DNA of 64,000 bases from Candidatus Poribacteria bacterium (lineage in GTDB: Bacteria > Poribacteria > WGA-4E > PCPOR2b), in NCBI GenBank assembly GCA_022826645.1, contig JAJDUM010000017.1:156223-220222 (forward strand), read 5' to 3'. Of this stretch, positions 8,760 to 18,097 are shown piece after piece. The position numbers were made by a program, and so were the translations under genes. Below the pieces are notes generated by a model. The model was not told the origin of the DNA, did no database searches, and worked only from the letters and a program-made list of their open reading frames with translations. Position 1 is the first letter of the stretch. Each line of letters begins with the position of its first letter.

Positions 8760-8874
8760 CAATCACAATCGACCCGCTCCTACGGCTACAGACAATTCCA
8801 CATAAACGTCAACACGCCCCAGTTATTCACGGTGCCCTATTGTAGTTTGTTCGCTAATCTGCTGCTTGAGTCGG

Positions 8875-11178
8875 TTACTCCATTGCCCATTCGCACCGTT
8901 CAATCCAATCCCTTGCTCTGTGAATCGTACCGAGGGGCAGTGTGTTATTGGTAGCAATTCGGTGAAATTGTTCAAGGGCTTCCTCATATTCTCCGAGCCG
9001 ATACGAATTCACACCGATAAGCCGTATATTCTCGACTACGAGGCTATGGGGTGGGAATTCCAGAGAAGCAGCTTTTGACAGATACTGGTTTGAGGCAGCA
9101 TACTCCTGATCGAAATAGAGCTGTCGCCCTATCAGATAGTGCCCTAATCCCCACTCCGGCAACGCATCAATCACTTCGTGCAGTAGTGTCATCTTCAGTC
9201 GGTTCGATGACTGGCCGATGAGGACTTGCCTGATTTTATCCTCGACATCAGGTGAGCCAAGAGCAAGTGTTGTAAGCTTGGCTTGTGCCTCTCGATCAAG
9301 CGCATCAGAGGTGTGAAGTACGAAGACCTCCTGATACCGTGAACGGGCGTTTTCACGCTCCCCGCGCTGCCAATAGACGTTCCCCTCAACATTTTTCGCC
9401 TCCGCAACCCGGTTCATGCTTGCTTGGGGATGTGTGATAATTCTTGATGCCCATTCCAAGGTTGAGGAGTAATCTCCGGTATGATAGTGTGCGTACATGA
9501 GTCCACGCAGATGGCGCGGATTATCCGGATCAAATTGGTAGACCTGTTCAAAGAGGCGAACTGCTGTGGTCATATCCGTTCGCTGATATGCTCGCCAAGC
9601 TTCGGAAGAGAGTTGAGCGATTTCGTGGGCGCACGGCTTCTGGAAGACACTTGGACGGTTGAAACGGTGTGCTGCGATCTCCAAATCTGCCTCTGTCAAC
9701 GGAACCGTTTGCAGAAACTCATTCCATTCCCGCTCAAGTTCTGCTAAGGATTTACCGTAAACCTCCTCAAAATTCCCGGTTGGAAAGACGCGCTTCGCTT
9801 TTTCGATTCCATACGTTTCGACGAGAAAGCGTACAAAAGAGCCCGCCAGTGTATAGCTTTGCCCTGAAGCTTGTCCCCAGAAACCGAGCCCCATGATCTG
9901 GCTCATCTCCGGGGCAATATCCAGTTGTTGCATCGCCCGACTCCACTGATGCGCTGTCAATTTTCCTTCACTCCAATCTGCGGCAACAGCAATTCCTTCA
10001 TGCAATCCGATTTTGAGACTGACTTTCAGAAATGGATGCCAATCTGCCGTTAAAGCGTGTGCCAATTCGTGCTTCATGACGGGATGGGGAAAATCCTCGT
10101 AGTTGATGTGAAAGCCATATCCGAGCGGATCTTCAACTGATGTGCCACGCGCACCTACGAGTCGCTTTTTCTGTGCGGGAGAGGTGTAGATGTAGGATTG
10201 AACCTTTTTGGTAGGTCGTATCTGGAAGTAGTGGATTAACTGATCATAACGAAACTCGTGGTCTTGGGCGATCCATTCCATCTCTTCCTCAACCTTTGAT
10301 CCCTGCTCATAATAGATTTTGAAGTGCGCAGTCTCCTTCATGCCCCCTAACTTGCTTTCGATATATCCCCGTGTTGGACGCAAGCCCAACTCTCCGCGAA
10401 ATAGGAAAATCAGTCCAAACAGAGCTATCAGGGCAATGAGGCGAATTCGATGGTTCAGGTCTGCAAACCGTGGCTTGAAGCGGTATAGATTTCTCCAATT
10501 AAGTCTTGGCTCGAGTTGGGTATGCCTACCAACCTCCAACGTGTTAATCGCGAGCGACATAAAAATCCACGCCAACAGCAGTGTCGTGCCACGCGCTATC
10601 AGCAGGGGACCGGATATGGCGATCCGTTCGTCATAGATGGGTCCCGGAAAGTAACCGAAGGTTGAATGGTAACCAAAAACAGGTGGATGAAAGATGAGAT
10701 TGTACGCGAGGGCAAGGAGCGTGGCAAAGATATAACCGAGATAAGCGAGATACGCCGCCCAGCGTCTCTTCAACCATAACCCATAAAATATACCCAAGGC
10801 AGTGGCATAGGCGCAACTGATGACAGGCAGGAGGAGAAAGAAGACGAACCCCTCCAAGAAGTCACAATTCTTTACGCGGAAGGCGTTAAGCAGGATGATG
10901 ATTAACGGCATAACCAGCAGTGTCAGGTTGATCCCAAACGCTCGCCAAAAAGTTGACATAACCATCTGAGCGGCGGTGCCTCTTAATGACTGTGTGCGCT
11001 GTCTCAGGTTGGCGACACCCGTTATAACGGTATGCGCCCCTGCAAATGAGATCGCGAAAGCGAGGATGGCACAAAATTCGAATGCGAGGAGATTAAGCAG
11101 GGGGATATTTGCAAGAATCAAGGCGAGGAGCGTTAGTGTAACGAACCAACACCAGTAAGTAAGGGATTTGAAAGTCAT
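8875..11178 (-). CDS. Membrane-anchored gluzincin-type metallopeptidase with C-terminal TPR region
   Basis: A 767-residue protein with three regions. The first ~260 residues contain several hydrophobic membrane segments. The middle carries a zinc-protease signature, His370-Glu371-x2-His374, with Glu394 nineteen residues later inside L-H-E-G-I-A, the third-ligand spacing of gluzincins (peptidase MA-like). The last ~230 residues are helical and repeat-like, with the W-x-L-G-x-x-Y/A-x-x-G pattern of TPRs. GGAAC lies just upstream of the ATG. This architecture suggests an inner-membrane protease facing the periplasm with a TPR scaffold for partners. The substrate is unknown. It is divergent from the ppx-like gene across a 314-bp spacer. 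Confidence 0.8.
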   Translation of the reverse strand: MTFKSLTYWCWFVTLTLLALILANIPLLNLLAFEFCAILAFAISFAGAHTVITGVANLRQRTQSLRGTAAQMVMSTFWRAFGINLTLLVMPLIIILLNAFRVKNCDFLEGFVFFLLLPVISCAYATALGIFYGLWLKRRWAAYLAYLGYIFATLLALAYNLIFHPPVFGYHSTFGYFPGPIYDERIAISGPLLIARGTTLLLAWIFMSLAINTLEVGRHTQLEPRLNWRNLYRFKPRFADLNHRIRLIALIALFGLIFLFRGELGLRPTRGYIESKLGGMKETAHFKIYYEQGSKVEEEMEWIAQDHEFRYDQLIHYFQIRPTKKVQSYIYTSPAQKKRLVGARGTSVEDPLGYGFHINYEDFPHPVMKHELAHALTADWHPFLKVSLKIGLHEGIAVAADWSEGKLTAHQWSRAMQQLDIAPEMSQIMGLGFWGQASGQSYTLAGSFVRFLVETYGIEKAKRVFPTGNFEEVYGKSLAELEREWNEFLQTVPLTEADLEIAAHRFNRPSVFQKPCAHEIAQLSSEAWRAYQRTDMTTAVRLFEQVYQFDPDNPRHLRGLMYAHYHTGDYSSTLEWASRIITHPQASMNRVAEAKNVEGNVYWQRGERENARSRYQEVFVLHTSDALDREAQAKLTTLALGSPDVEDKIRQVLIGQSSNRLKMTLLHEVIDALPEWGLGHYLIGRQLYFDQEYAASNQYLSKAASLEFPPHSLVVENIRLIGVNSYRLGEYEEALEQFHRIATNNTLPLGTIHRARDWIERCEWAME

Positions 11179-11492
11179 ACTTGTTCCAAAAAAAATAACG
11201 CGTAACGAGTAGTGCGTAAAAATTTATTCCCTATGTATCATGCTTTACGCAGCAAATATTATATGCTCAGACTTCAAAGTAATATGCCGTAACCACTGTA
11301 TACGGATAGGCTTAGAGTCGTTAATTCACTGTGAGCGGTGTAGTCCCGTTCACCCTGTTTACAACGTTCATTATAATTGGGAATTTGGGTTATTTTAGCA
11401 TAGCTTAAGGGAGAAACCCAAGCAATTCTCAACTTGACAATCAGCTATGGAATCATCTAATATTTTGACATATATAGAGATAAGGAGAGAAT
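11179..11492. other. Divergent intergenic region
   Basis: This 314-bp AT-rich spacer lies between two divergently transcribed genes and should contain promoters for both. At 11198-11225 is an ACGCGTAACGAGTAGTGCGTAA-like run, a member of the short GTGAAACGT/ACGTAA repeat family (see 52380). AAGGAGAG at its right end is the binding site for the next gene. No RNA gene was recognised. Confidence 0.5.
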
Positions 11493-13067
11493 ATGGAGAG
11501 TGCTACACTTGCGGCAGTAGATGTTGGATCGAATGCGATACGGCTAAAGATTGTTGAAGTGAAGGCTGATGGAACTATTGAAGAGGCCTATCAGCATCGG
11601 GCACCGGTCCGCTTAGGACATGAGGTTTTCTTGACGGGATTTCTAAACGATGAAGCGATTGAAAAAGCAATTGAGGCGTTTGGTGAGTTTCGTGAAGTGA
11701 TTGACAGGATGAAGGTCCACAGCACACGTGCAATTGCCACCAGCGCAACACGCGAAGCCGTCAACGGTGACAACCTCGTGAACCGCATCTACAACAGTTC
11801 GGGTGTGCAGTTGGAACGGATCTCCGGCGGCGAAGAGGCGCGCCTCGTTCAACTCGCGGTGACCCGTAAGGTCGATATTCGGAATCGGATTGCCCTGGTT
11901 ATCGACATCGGTGGTGGAAGTGTCGAATTCGATGTGATTGATCACGGATCGATTGTCTACTCTAACAGTCTTCGGCTGGGAACCGTGCGGCTACAGGAGA
12001 CCTTCCTGCGGACAGATACGATCTCAGATCTACAGATCTTATTGCTCAGGGCGTATATGGAGCAACTACTCGAAACCACACTGGATGCGATCAACAGATA
12101 CGACATTGACATAGTGCTTGGCACCGGCGGAAATGTTGAAGAATTCGGGCAGCAGCTTGGAGTCTTAGATCCAGAGAACAACGAGTTCTCCAGAGACGTG
12201 CGTTTCATTCCATTGCGGGATTTTCAACGTTTTGTCAGAGATATTTCGAGACTGAGTGTGCAGGAACGTATGGAACGCTACGGTATGGCGCCGGACCGTG
12301 CGGATGTTATTCTACCTGCCGGACTCGTGCTCACAGAGGTGGTAAGCAATGTGATTGGGGCGAGAGGGCTTTACGCCGCAAATGTTGGCCTCAAGGACGG
12401 ATTGCTTGCTGAGATGGCAGATCGCCACAGAAACTCATGGGACGAGACTTCAGAAGAAGCAGAGATTATCAAAGCAGCGATGGCACTCGGCAGCAAATAT
12501 CGCTTCCACCTGGGACACGCCAAACAGGTACGTTATTTAGCGGAACTGTTGTTTGATCAGTTGCAACCGATCCATCACTTGTCCTCAGAATCGCGAATGC
12601 TACTGAGTGTGGCGACGGTACTTCATGAGATTGGCGGGTATGTTAACCCGTTGTCGCATCATAAACACTCTTATTACCTGATACGGAATTCGGAGATTGT
12701 TGGACTCAACGCAAAACAACTTGAGTTGGTTGCCAATATCGCGCGTTACCATCGAAAAGCATTCCCCGACCCACAAAAACCTTCCCATTCGCATTTTCAG
12801 AGGCTTTCGTATACTGAAAAGGAGCAGGTGAGCCGGCTCGCTGCTATTTTGCGCATTGCGGACGCCCTCGATCATCAGCACAAATCAATTGTGGAAGATT
12901 TGAAAGTGAAGATTTTTGATGACGCGATTGAGGTTGATGTCCGATCATTCGACGACTGTCTGTTAGAGAGATGGCATCTTCAAGAGAAGGGAGAATTGTT
13001 CGTCCATACATTCGGACGTTCTGTTCGTCTGCTGGTGAATGGGAAGGCGGGTGAGCGGATTGATTGA
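11493..13067 (+). CDS. ppx: Exopolyphosphatase / pppGpp phosphohydrolase family (Ppx/GppA) with HD-type C-terminal domain
   Basis: The 524-residue product has the ASKHA phosphatase fold in its first ~310 residues: A-A-V-D-V-G-S-N-A-I-R-L (phosphate 1 loop) and V-I-D-I-G-G-G-S-V-E-F (phosphate 2 loop). The C-terminal ~200 residues are an HD-like domain with V-A-T-V-L-H-E-I-G-G and H-H-K-H-S-Y-Y-L-I, as in full-length Ppx enzymes. It would hydrolyse inorganic polyphosphate and possibly pppGpp in the cytoplasm, tying it to phosphate storage and the stringent response. AAGGAGAG precedes the ATG. The two activities cannot be told apart from sequence, so the symbol marks the family. Confidence 0.9.
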   Translation: MESATLAAVDVGSNAIRLKIVEVKADGTIEEAYQHRAPVRLGHEVFLTGFLNDEAIEKAIEAFGEFREVIDRMKVHSTRAIATSATREAVNGDNLVNRIYNSSGVQLERISGGEEARLVQLAVTRKVDIRNRIALVIDIGGGSVEFDVIDHGSIVYSNSLRLGTVRLQETFLRTDTISDLQILLLRAYMEQLLETTLDAINRYDIDIVLGTGGNVEEFGQQLGVLDPENNEFSRDVRFIPLRDFQRFVRDISRLSVQERMERYGMAPDRADVILPAGLVLTEVVSNVIGARGLYAANVGLKDGLLAEMADRHRNSWDETSEEAEIIKAAMALGSKYRFHLGHAKQVRYLAELLFDQLQPIHHLSSESRMLLSVATVLHEIGGYVNPLSHHKHSYYLIRNSEIVGLNAKQLELVANIARYHRKAFPDPQKPSHSHFQRLSYTEKEQVSRLAAILRIADALDHQHKSIVEDLKVKIFDDAIEVDVRSFDDCLLERWHLQEKGELFVHTFGRSVRLLVNGKAGERID

Positions 13068-13087
13068 TAAAATCGTTCCCCAGTTAC

Positions 13088-14482
13088 CTATTCGTCTTTA
13101 GGGAGTAGGTCCAAGCAGATTAGACCATCTTTTCCTCGGAGATACAGAAAGCCGTTTGAGAGGACCGGCGCTGCCCATGCAGGATATTTGATCCGTCCAT
13201 CACCGGTTTCGTCGGTCAGCAGAACCTGTGAGACGACCTCCATTTTTTTTGGATTGGGGCGAATCAGGGTCAACGTGCCGAATTCGCCCAAACTCACGAA
13301 GTGTCCGTCTGCATAGAGCAGTGATCCGCGCTCATGGACACGATGCGACCAGATTACCTTTCCTGTCCGCAACTCGATACAGCGCAGCTCACATCCTCTG
13401 GAATGCCGTCCGCTATAACCGTAGAGATAGCCTTCGTGATGGATGGCTGTGCTCCAGTGCAGCTGCATGGCTTTGTTACGACGGCGCTCGGAATCCTTCC
13501 ACACCACCTGGTATCCGCCCGGACGGACTTTCAGAAGAGAGCTTCCCGGACCGTATGTCTCGCTAATAAAGACCAGATCGCCAACAACGACCGGATTGGA
13601 AGCGTTGACGGACTCAAACTTTTTAGAACGCCATGGATAGTGAAAATCCACGGTTCCGGAACGTGGCTCAAAGGCGACCAAGCCACCACGAGTAAAGGTG
13701 AAACACCATCGGCGGCCATTGATGGTCGCAAGTGTTGGAGTTGTATAGCTCGCCAGTTCATCGGTGATTCGGTAGACAACTTCACCGGTCCATTTGTTGA
13801 AAGCAACAATACCGCTGCCGTTTCCTTGAACCGGACCACGGGCGGAAAGTAGATTCTTGGCGTGACCCGGCGGTGAGCCGCCAATTTGGACAATTAGCAG
13901 CTCACCCTCGACCACTGGAGCGGATCCGACACCGAAAAAGTTCTGGATGACGTGGAATTTCGTGGTAGTATCAATGTTCCACAAAGGTTTGCCGTCTGAA
14001 ACAGCCACACAGTGTAACATGCCTTCAGGACCAAAAATATAGACGCGGTTCCCATCAACGACTGGACAGGTTCGCGGACCGTTATTATAGCCATACAGAT
14101 CTTCGTAGTCCGTCGGATACTCAAATCGCCACAGTTCTTCGCCGGTCTCACTTTTCATACAGGTTAAGCGAGCAAAGTCGTCATAACGATCGAACATGAA
14201 CAATCTTCCTTGGGCAACGGTTGGGGCCCCGTAGCTGCTCCCGATCTCTTTTTCCCATACAACAGGTGGACCTGCTGGTGACCAAGAGGTGAGGAGGGAG
14301 GTTTCGGGGGATTTACTGTCTCCTGTAGGGCCTAAGAAGCGGTCCCAGTCACTGCCGGATTTGCGCGTTCGGAGGTCTGGTGGTTGGGCTTCTGTTTCCG
14401 ATGCTTGGACATCGTGAAAGTTGGTTGTAACTAACATCAAAACAAACGCTAAATAAATGAGGTCGATTAATTTCGTGTCCAT
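13088..14482 (-). CDS. Exported PQQ-like beta-propeller repeat protein
   Basis: A 464-residue protein with an N-terminal hydrophobic signal (about residues 5-28) followed by repeated blades of the type G-x-L-x-C/W found in PQQ-binding-like propellers: G-E-E-L-W-R-F, G-K-P-L-W-N-I-D and G-K-V-I-W-S-H are three of them. Such proteins include BamB-like scaffolds and alcohol dehydrogenase-like domains; no catalytic Asp/Glu set for a quinoprotein dehydrogenase is evident, so a structural or binding role is likelier. I placed the start at the ATG at 14482; the preceding codon is TTG and also in frame. It converges on the ppx-like gene, with only 20 bp between the stop codons. Confidence 0.85.
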   Translation of the reverse strand: MDTKLIDLIYLAFVLMLVTTNFHDVQASETEAQPPDLRTRKSGSDWDRFLGPTGDSKSPETSLLTSWSPAGPPVVWEKEIGSSYGAPTVAQGRLFMFDRYDDFARLTCMKSETGEELWRFEYPTDYEDLYGYNNGPRTCPVVDGNRVYIFGPEGMLHCVAVSDGKPLWNIDTTTKFHVIQNFFGVGSAPVVEGELLIVQIGGSPPGHAKNLLSARGPVQGNGSGIVAFNKWTGEVVYRITDELASYTTPTLATINGRRWCFTFTRGGLVAFEPRSGTVDFHYPWRSKKFESVNASNPVVVGDLVFISETYGPGSSLLKVRPGGYQVVWKDSERRRNKAMQLHWSTAIHHEGYLYGYSGRHSRGCELRCIELRTGKVIWSHRVHERGSLLYADGHFVSLGEFGTLTLIRPNPKKMEVVSQVLLTDETGDGRIKYPAWAAPVLSNGFLYLRGKDGLICLDLLPKDE

Positions 14483-14552
14483 CAATAGCTTTCTATTTGA
14501 TTTGAATATTTAGAGTGGACATAAGATCAAAAAACAGTTCTGTTGACGTTTG

Positions 14553-14579
14553 GGTGTCGAGATATGAATCTCGACCTAC
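14553..14579 (+). repeat. Short hairpin repeat, GTCGAGAT family (copy 3, best copy)
   Basis: GTGTCGAGATATGAATCTCG continuing into ACCTAC. The arms TCGAGAT and ATCTCGA pair perfectly around a short loop. This is the clearest copy of the family also seen at 4719, 8735 and 49771, and it shares the CCTAC end with other repeat families in the window. Confidence 0.7.
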
Positions 14580-14705
14580 AGCCAGCCTACCTGATATCGA
14601 ATTGGGTGAAACGGTCGGGCAAGTCCGAGAGGATCCGTCCGTTCTGAAACCAGGCGCGATTGGGGATGCCCGACCTAATTACGCATCACGTGGATAGGAG
14701 AAAAG

Positions 14706-15812
14706 ATGAAGATTACAAATGTTGAATTGATTCCGATTTATTCAACTCGTGAGATGGGGCGAACCTGTCCTTCCGATTCGGAGAAGGCAATCTCTCACCA
14801 CATCATTGTTCGGCTGCAAACCGATGCTAATATCACAGGATTGGGTGAGATGTCGGATGTTAATTTCGACCCTACCCCGGCGGCGGTTAATGAGTTGGCA
14901 GCTCGGTTGGAGCCTTTGCTCCTCGGACGCAGCCCGTTTGATCTGACGGCAATCCAGGTGGATCTGGGACAACAGGAGTGGGAGCATCAGGTCCTCCCTG
15001 GCATAGACATCGCATTACACGATGCTATCGGTAAGGCGTTAGATGTGCCAATTTACCAACTGTTCGGAGGCAAATACCGCGAACGAATTCCCTTTGCCTA
15101 TCCGCTTGCACCGTGCCAGATTGAGGCGGATGTAGAAGCGAACTTACAGCGCATTGAAAAATTGCAAGACCAAGGCCATCCGACAATTCGCTACTATTTC
15201 GGTGCCGATTTAGTGCTGGATGAACGTTTTCTCTCTGAACTGCGGCAGCGTTGGGGAGATGGGGTCGAGATTAATGCCTTAGACGCAAGTGGACGGTTTG
15301 ACGTGGAAACTGCGATTGATATTATTGGTCGTTTTGCAGCATTTAAGCCCAATCTTGTTGAATCCCCTGTGAAAGGACGCCAGAACGCTCCTATTGAGGA
15401 CTTTATCGCTGTGAAACAAGCGGTCGACGTGCCGATCAGTGAGCATGCATCGGAAGCCCATGTCGCTGTGCGATTAGCACAGCACGAAGCGGTAGATATT
15501 TTCAACCTCGGTGTGGGATATTCTGGAATGACCGCCTGTCAAAAAGTATTTGGGTTAGCTGAACTGTTCGGCATCAAGACGTTATTGGGCAGCACTGTGG
15601 AACTCTCCATCGGCACCGCAGCGCGGGCGCATGTGGCGGCGGCGATGCCTAACCTCGATTTTCCGTGCTATCCTTCGGGACCATTGGTTTATTACGAACA
15701 GATTGTTAGGGAGAAGGTACGCTATGAAGAGGGACATATCATTGTTCCAGAAGGACCTGGATTGGGCGTGGAAATAGATGAAGAACAGCTTGCGGCACAA
15801 CGGTTGTATTGA
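14706..15812 (+). CDS. Enolase-superfamily protein with atypical acid/base residues
   Basis: This 368-residue protein has the capping domain plus TIM barrel of the mandelate racemase/muconate lactonizing group. Three metal ligands are in place: Asp193 (A-L-D-A-S), Glu219 (L-V-E-S-P) and Glu246 (I-S-E-H-A). However, where most members have a K-x-K pair at the end of the second barrel strand it has R-Y-Y (residues 162-164), and the sixth-strand site reads N-L-G-V-G-Y with no Lys or Asp. So it should bind Mg and form an enolate, but with unusual acid/base chemistry or none. GGAGAAAAG lies before the ATG. It stands alone between two minus-strand genes. Confidence 0.85.
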   Translation: MKITNVELIPIYSTREMGRTCPSDSEKAISHHIIVRLQTDANITGLGEMSDVNFDPTPAAVNELAARLEPLLLGRSPFDLTAIQVDLGQQEWEHQVLPGIDIALHDAIGKALDVPIYQLFGGKYRERIPFAYPLAPCQIEADVEANLQRIEKLQDQGHPTIRYYFGADLVLDERFLSELRQRWGDGVEINALDASGRFDVETAIDIIGRFAAFKPNLVESPVKGRQNAPIEDFIAVKQAVDVPISEHASEAHVAVRLAQHEAVDIFNLGVGYSGMTACQKVFGLAELFGIKTLLGSTVELSIGTAARAHVAAAMPNLDFPCYPSGPLVYYEQIVREKVRYEEGHIIVPEGPGLGVEIDEEQLAAQRLY

Positions 15813-15853
15813 ATCGCTGCAGAATTTTTGAGCCTTTCGAGCAGCAGTGTGCA

Positions 15854-16762
15854 TCATTCCGGGGGTGCGATGACGGTCAGACCACGTTTGATTATTTCAA
15901 CCGTCGCAGGGGTGTAGCAGACCCGTTCTCCGTCCGCGTAAAGAAGTATCGGTGGATCTGTCTCGATGGTCAGTGTTTTTGTGCGGTGCATCTGGACAGC
16001 GCGATGTCCGGCATGTCCGCCCCAGAAGAGGGTCAAAAGCAAGCGCAAAACGGTACGATGGGGAACGGGTTCGATAATACACACGTCGAATAGCCCGTCA
16101 TCTATAATTGCTTCCGGCACGATTTTCATCCCACCACCATAACTGGAGGTGATCCCGGTGGCAGTGAGAAGGATTTCTCCTTCGTAAATACCGAAGTCGC
16201 CTTTGATACGAGCGGCAGGAGATCGGTAACGGAAGAGCGTCGTGATTGCCGTATAGACATAAGAGGCTGTGCCTGAGAAAGGCGCTCCCTCCTCCGTGAC
16301 ACGCCTACTCACCTCTGCGTCATAACCGCACGTTACAATCGTATCGAAATAGTGGTCTCCGATTTTGCCCAGATCAACCTGGCGCGTAGCCCCGTTCAAT
16401 AGCACTTCAATCGCTTCCACCGGCTTTGTAGGAATCTTCAACGCCTCTGCGAAATCGTTGCCCTTCCCGCACGGCAGAACGCCAAGCACCACGTCCGGCT
16501 TCTCTGCAACTGCATTGACGACCTCGTGGATTGTACCATCGCCGCCACATGCGATAATCCAGCGTCCACCGTTTTCAATGCTCTCCCGTGCTATACGGTT
16601 CGCATCACCGGCTTGAGTGGTCAATTGCAGTCGCCCCGTGTGCCCTTCCGCCGTGAGCCGCTGAAACGCTTGTTCCGCGACCTCCGTCGCCGCACCTTTT
16701 CCCGAAATCGGGTTGGTAATTAGGATGAAGTCTCGGTATGGATATTGGGTGCTGACTGACAT
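15854..16762 (-). CDS. Diacylglycerol kinase-family lipid kinase (DagK/YegS-like)
   Basis: A 302-residue lipid kinase of the DAGK catalytic family. The nucleotide-binding loop G-G-D-G-T is at residues 73-77 within I-A-C-G-G-D-G-T-I-H-E-V, and N-P-I-S-G-K-G marks the N-terminal phosphate loop. The second conserved motif reads L-P-C-G-K-G-N-D-F-A, close to the usual P-x-G-T-x-N-D. It would phosphorylate diacylglycerol, sphingoid or related lipids at the membrane face. It lies 57 nt downstream of a Gfo/Idh gene on the same strand, so the two may share a transcript, although no functional tie is obvious. Lipid substrate unknown. Confidence 0.9.
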   Translation of the reverse strand: MSVSTQYPYRDFILITNPISGKGAATEVAEQAFQRLTAEGHTGRLQLTTQAGDANRIARESIENGGRWIIACGGDGTIHEVVNAVAEKPDVVLGVLPCGKGNDFAEALKIPTKPVEAIEVLLNGATRQVDLGKIGDHYFDTIVTCGYDAEVSRRVTEEGAPFSGTASYVYTAITTLFRYRSPAARIKGDFGIYEGEILLTATGITSSYGGGMKIVPEAIIDDGLFDVCIIEPVPHRTVLRLLLTLFWGGHAGHRAVQMHRTKTLTIETDPPILLYADGERVCYTPATVEIIKRGLTVIAPPE

Positions 16763-16819
16763 AGGATTTTCTCGGAAATTTGCAACGTTCGATATATTGA
16801 TTGGAAACGACTCTCGTCC

Positions 16820-17815
16820 TTACCCCTCAAGTAGATCTGCAACCTCGATAATCGTTCCGGTACTTGCAGCGTCACAGGTTGCCTGACAAAGGGCGAGCGT
16901 TTGGAGGTTACTTCTTCCTGAGATACCTGGTTCGACCCCATCGCGGATGTAATCCCTTAACGCATCAAGGACCAGCTGCTCACTGCGCGGTAAAGACAGT
17001 GGTTCAATCGTTTCAGTCTGGCTGCCGCCTGTCGGTTGCAATTCGATTCCCTCTACATCATACGCCCTGAGGGAGCCTCGCTCCATTTGCATACGTAGGT
17101 GATATGAGCTATTTTGGGCACAATGGGTTAAGCCGTAATTGCACACCATTCCGTTTTCATACTCGAAAATCGCGTAAACCCCTGAATCGTAAGGATATCG
17201 ACTCCACGGTGTGTTGAATGTCCGCGCGGTTATTGTCTTGATCGGACCGAACCAGAAGTTGAGATTATCGAAATGATGGCAACTCATGTCCCAGATCATG
17301 GCGTTGAGATAGTTGAGCGTGCGTGGTTCCGGGCGATAGCGATGGTGAATCAGGTCAACAATTGCAGGCGCACCGCACGTTCCCTCATCAAGGATCTGCT
17401 TGATTGTCTGTTGCAGCGGCTGGTAGCGATAATTCTGCGCAACACAGAATCTAACTCCGCGCTCCTCGCCCTCCTTGACTAGCTGCTTCGCCAAACCGAA
17501 ATCAGTCGTCATTCCCTTTTCGACGAGCACGTGCAAACCAGCATCAAACCCCATTCGCGCGAATGGCGCGTGCGTTTCCGTTGGTGTGCAGATCAACGCT
17601 GCATCGGCTTCAACCTCTTGGGCGGCTTCTTCAATGCTTGAAAAGCAAGCAGATTTCGTTAATCCCGTTTTCTCACGTGCGTTTTCGAGGAACACCTCAT
17701 TGACATCGACAAGGGCGACAGGTTCCCAATTTGGATCGGCTGTCACAACATCAATGGGCCAGATGCCTCTGCCGCCTGTGCCAACGTGGATAGATCTTAA
17801 CGGTTCAGTTCTCAT
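16820..17815 (-). CDS. Gfo/Idh/MocA family oxidoreductase
   Basis: From the ATG at 17815 this is a 331-residue protein with the Rossmann start I-H-V-G-T-G-G-R-G-I-W. The usual E-K-P triplet is present as E-K-G (V-L-V-E-K-G-M-T), retaining Lys but losing Pro. An H-H-F-D-N-L-N-F-W stretch in the substrate domain supplies the candidate catalytic His. An in-frame ATG ten codons upstream (17845) exists, but GGGAG lies six bases before 17815, which is the better start. It is divergent from the symporter gene across about 280 bp, and upstream of the lipid kinase on the same strand. Its sugar substrate might be what the symporter imports; that is speculation. Confidence 0.87.
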   Translation of the reverse strand: MRTEPLRSIHVGTGGRGIWPIDVVTADPNWEPVALVDVNEVFLENAREKTGLTKSACFSSIEEAAQEVEADAALICTPTETHAPFARMGFDAGLHVLVEKGMTTDFGLAKQLVKEGEERGVRFCVAQNYRYQPLQQTIKQILDEGTCGAPAIVDLIHHRYRPEPRTLNYLNAMIWDMSCHHFDNLNFWFGPIKTITARTFNTPWSRYPYDSGVYAIFEYENGMVCNYGLTHCAQNSSYHLRMQMERGSLRAYDVEGIELQPTGGSQTETIEPLSLPRSEQLVLDALRDYIRDGVEPGISGRSNLQTLALCQATCDAASTGTIIEVADLLEG

Positions 17816-18097
17816 ACGAATCTCCCATGATATGCTCCCAGTCATAGATGTTTCGGAGTGTCAGAAATCGGCTGCAACATACGACCGCTGATGAGTTTAT
17901 TTTAACAAATTTGGGGACAGGTGGCAAGCGAAACTGAGATTGTCCTATATTTAACTTGATTTGGGATTTTCACCGTGATAAGATAGCCAAACTTTCCGAG
18001 AATTTCCGACGTTGCCCAAGACGCACCGTCTGAAAATTGCAAGCCAACTGCGTAAGTATACCCTTGGCGCATCAATATAAAATAGGGTCGATGTTTG

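Larger units (their letters stand above)
8395..8874. other. Repeat-rich intergenic region
   Basis: No supported gene in 480 bp. It holds a GTGAAACGTGA-type run at 8412-8440, a GTTGGGTTTCGC...CCAACCTAC element at 8494-8600, a GTCGAGAT hairpin at 8735-8759, and several CTCCTACG words. It separates convergent genes, so it probably also contains transcript ends for both, but no strong hairpin with a T-run was seen. Confidence 0.6.
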
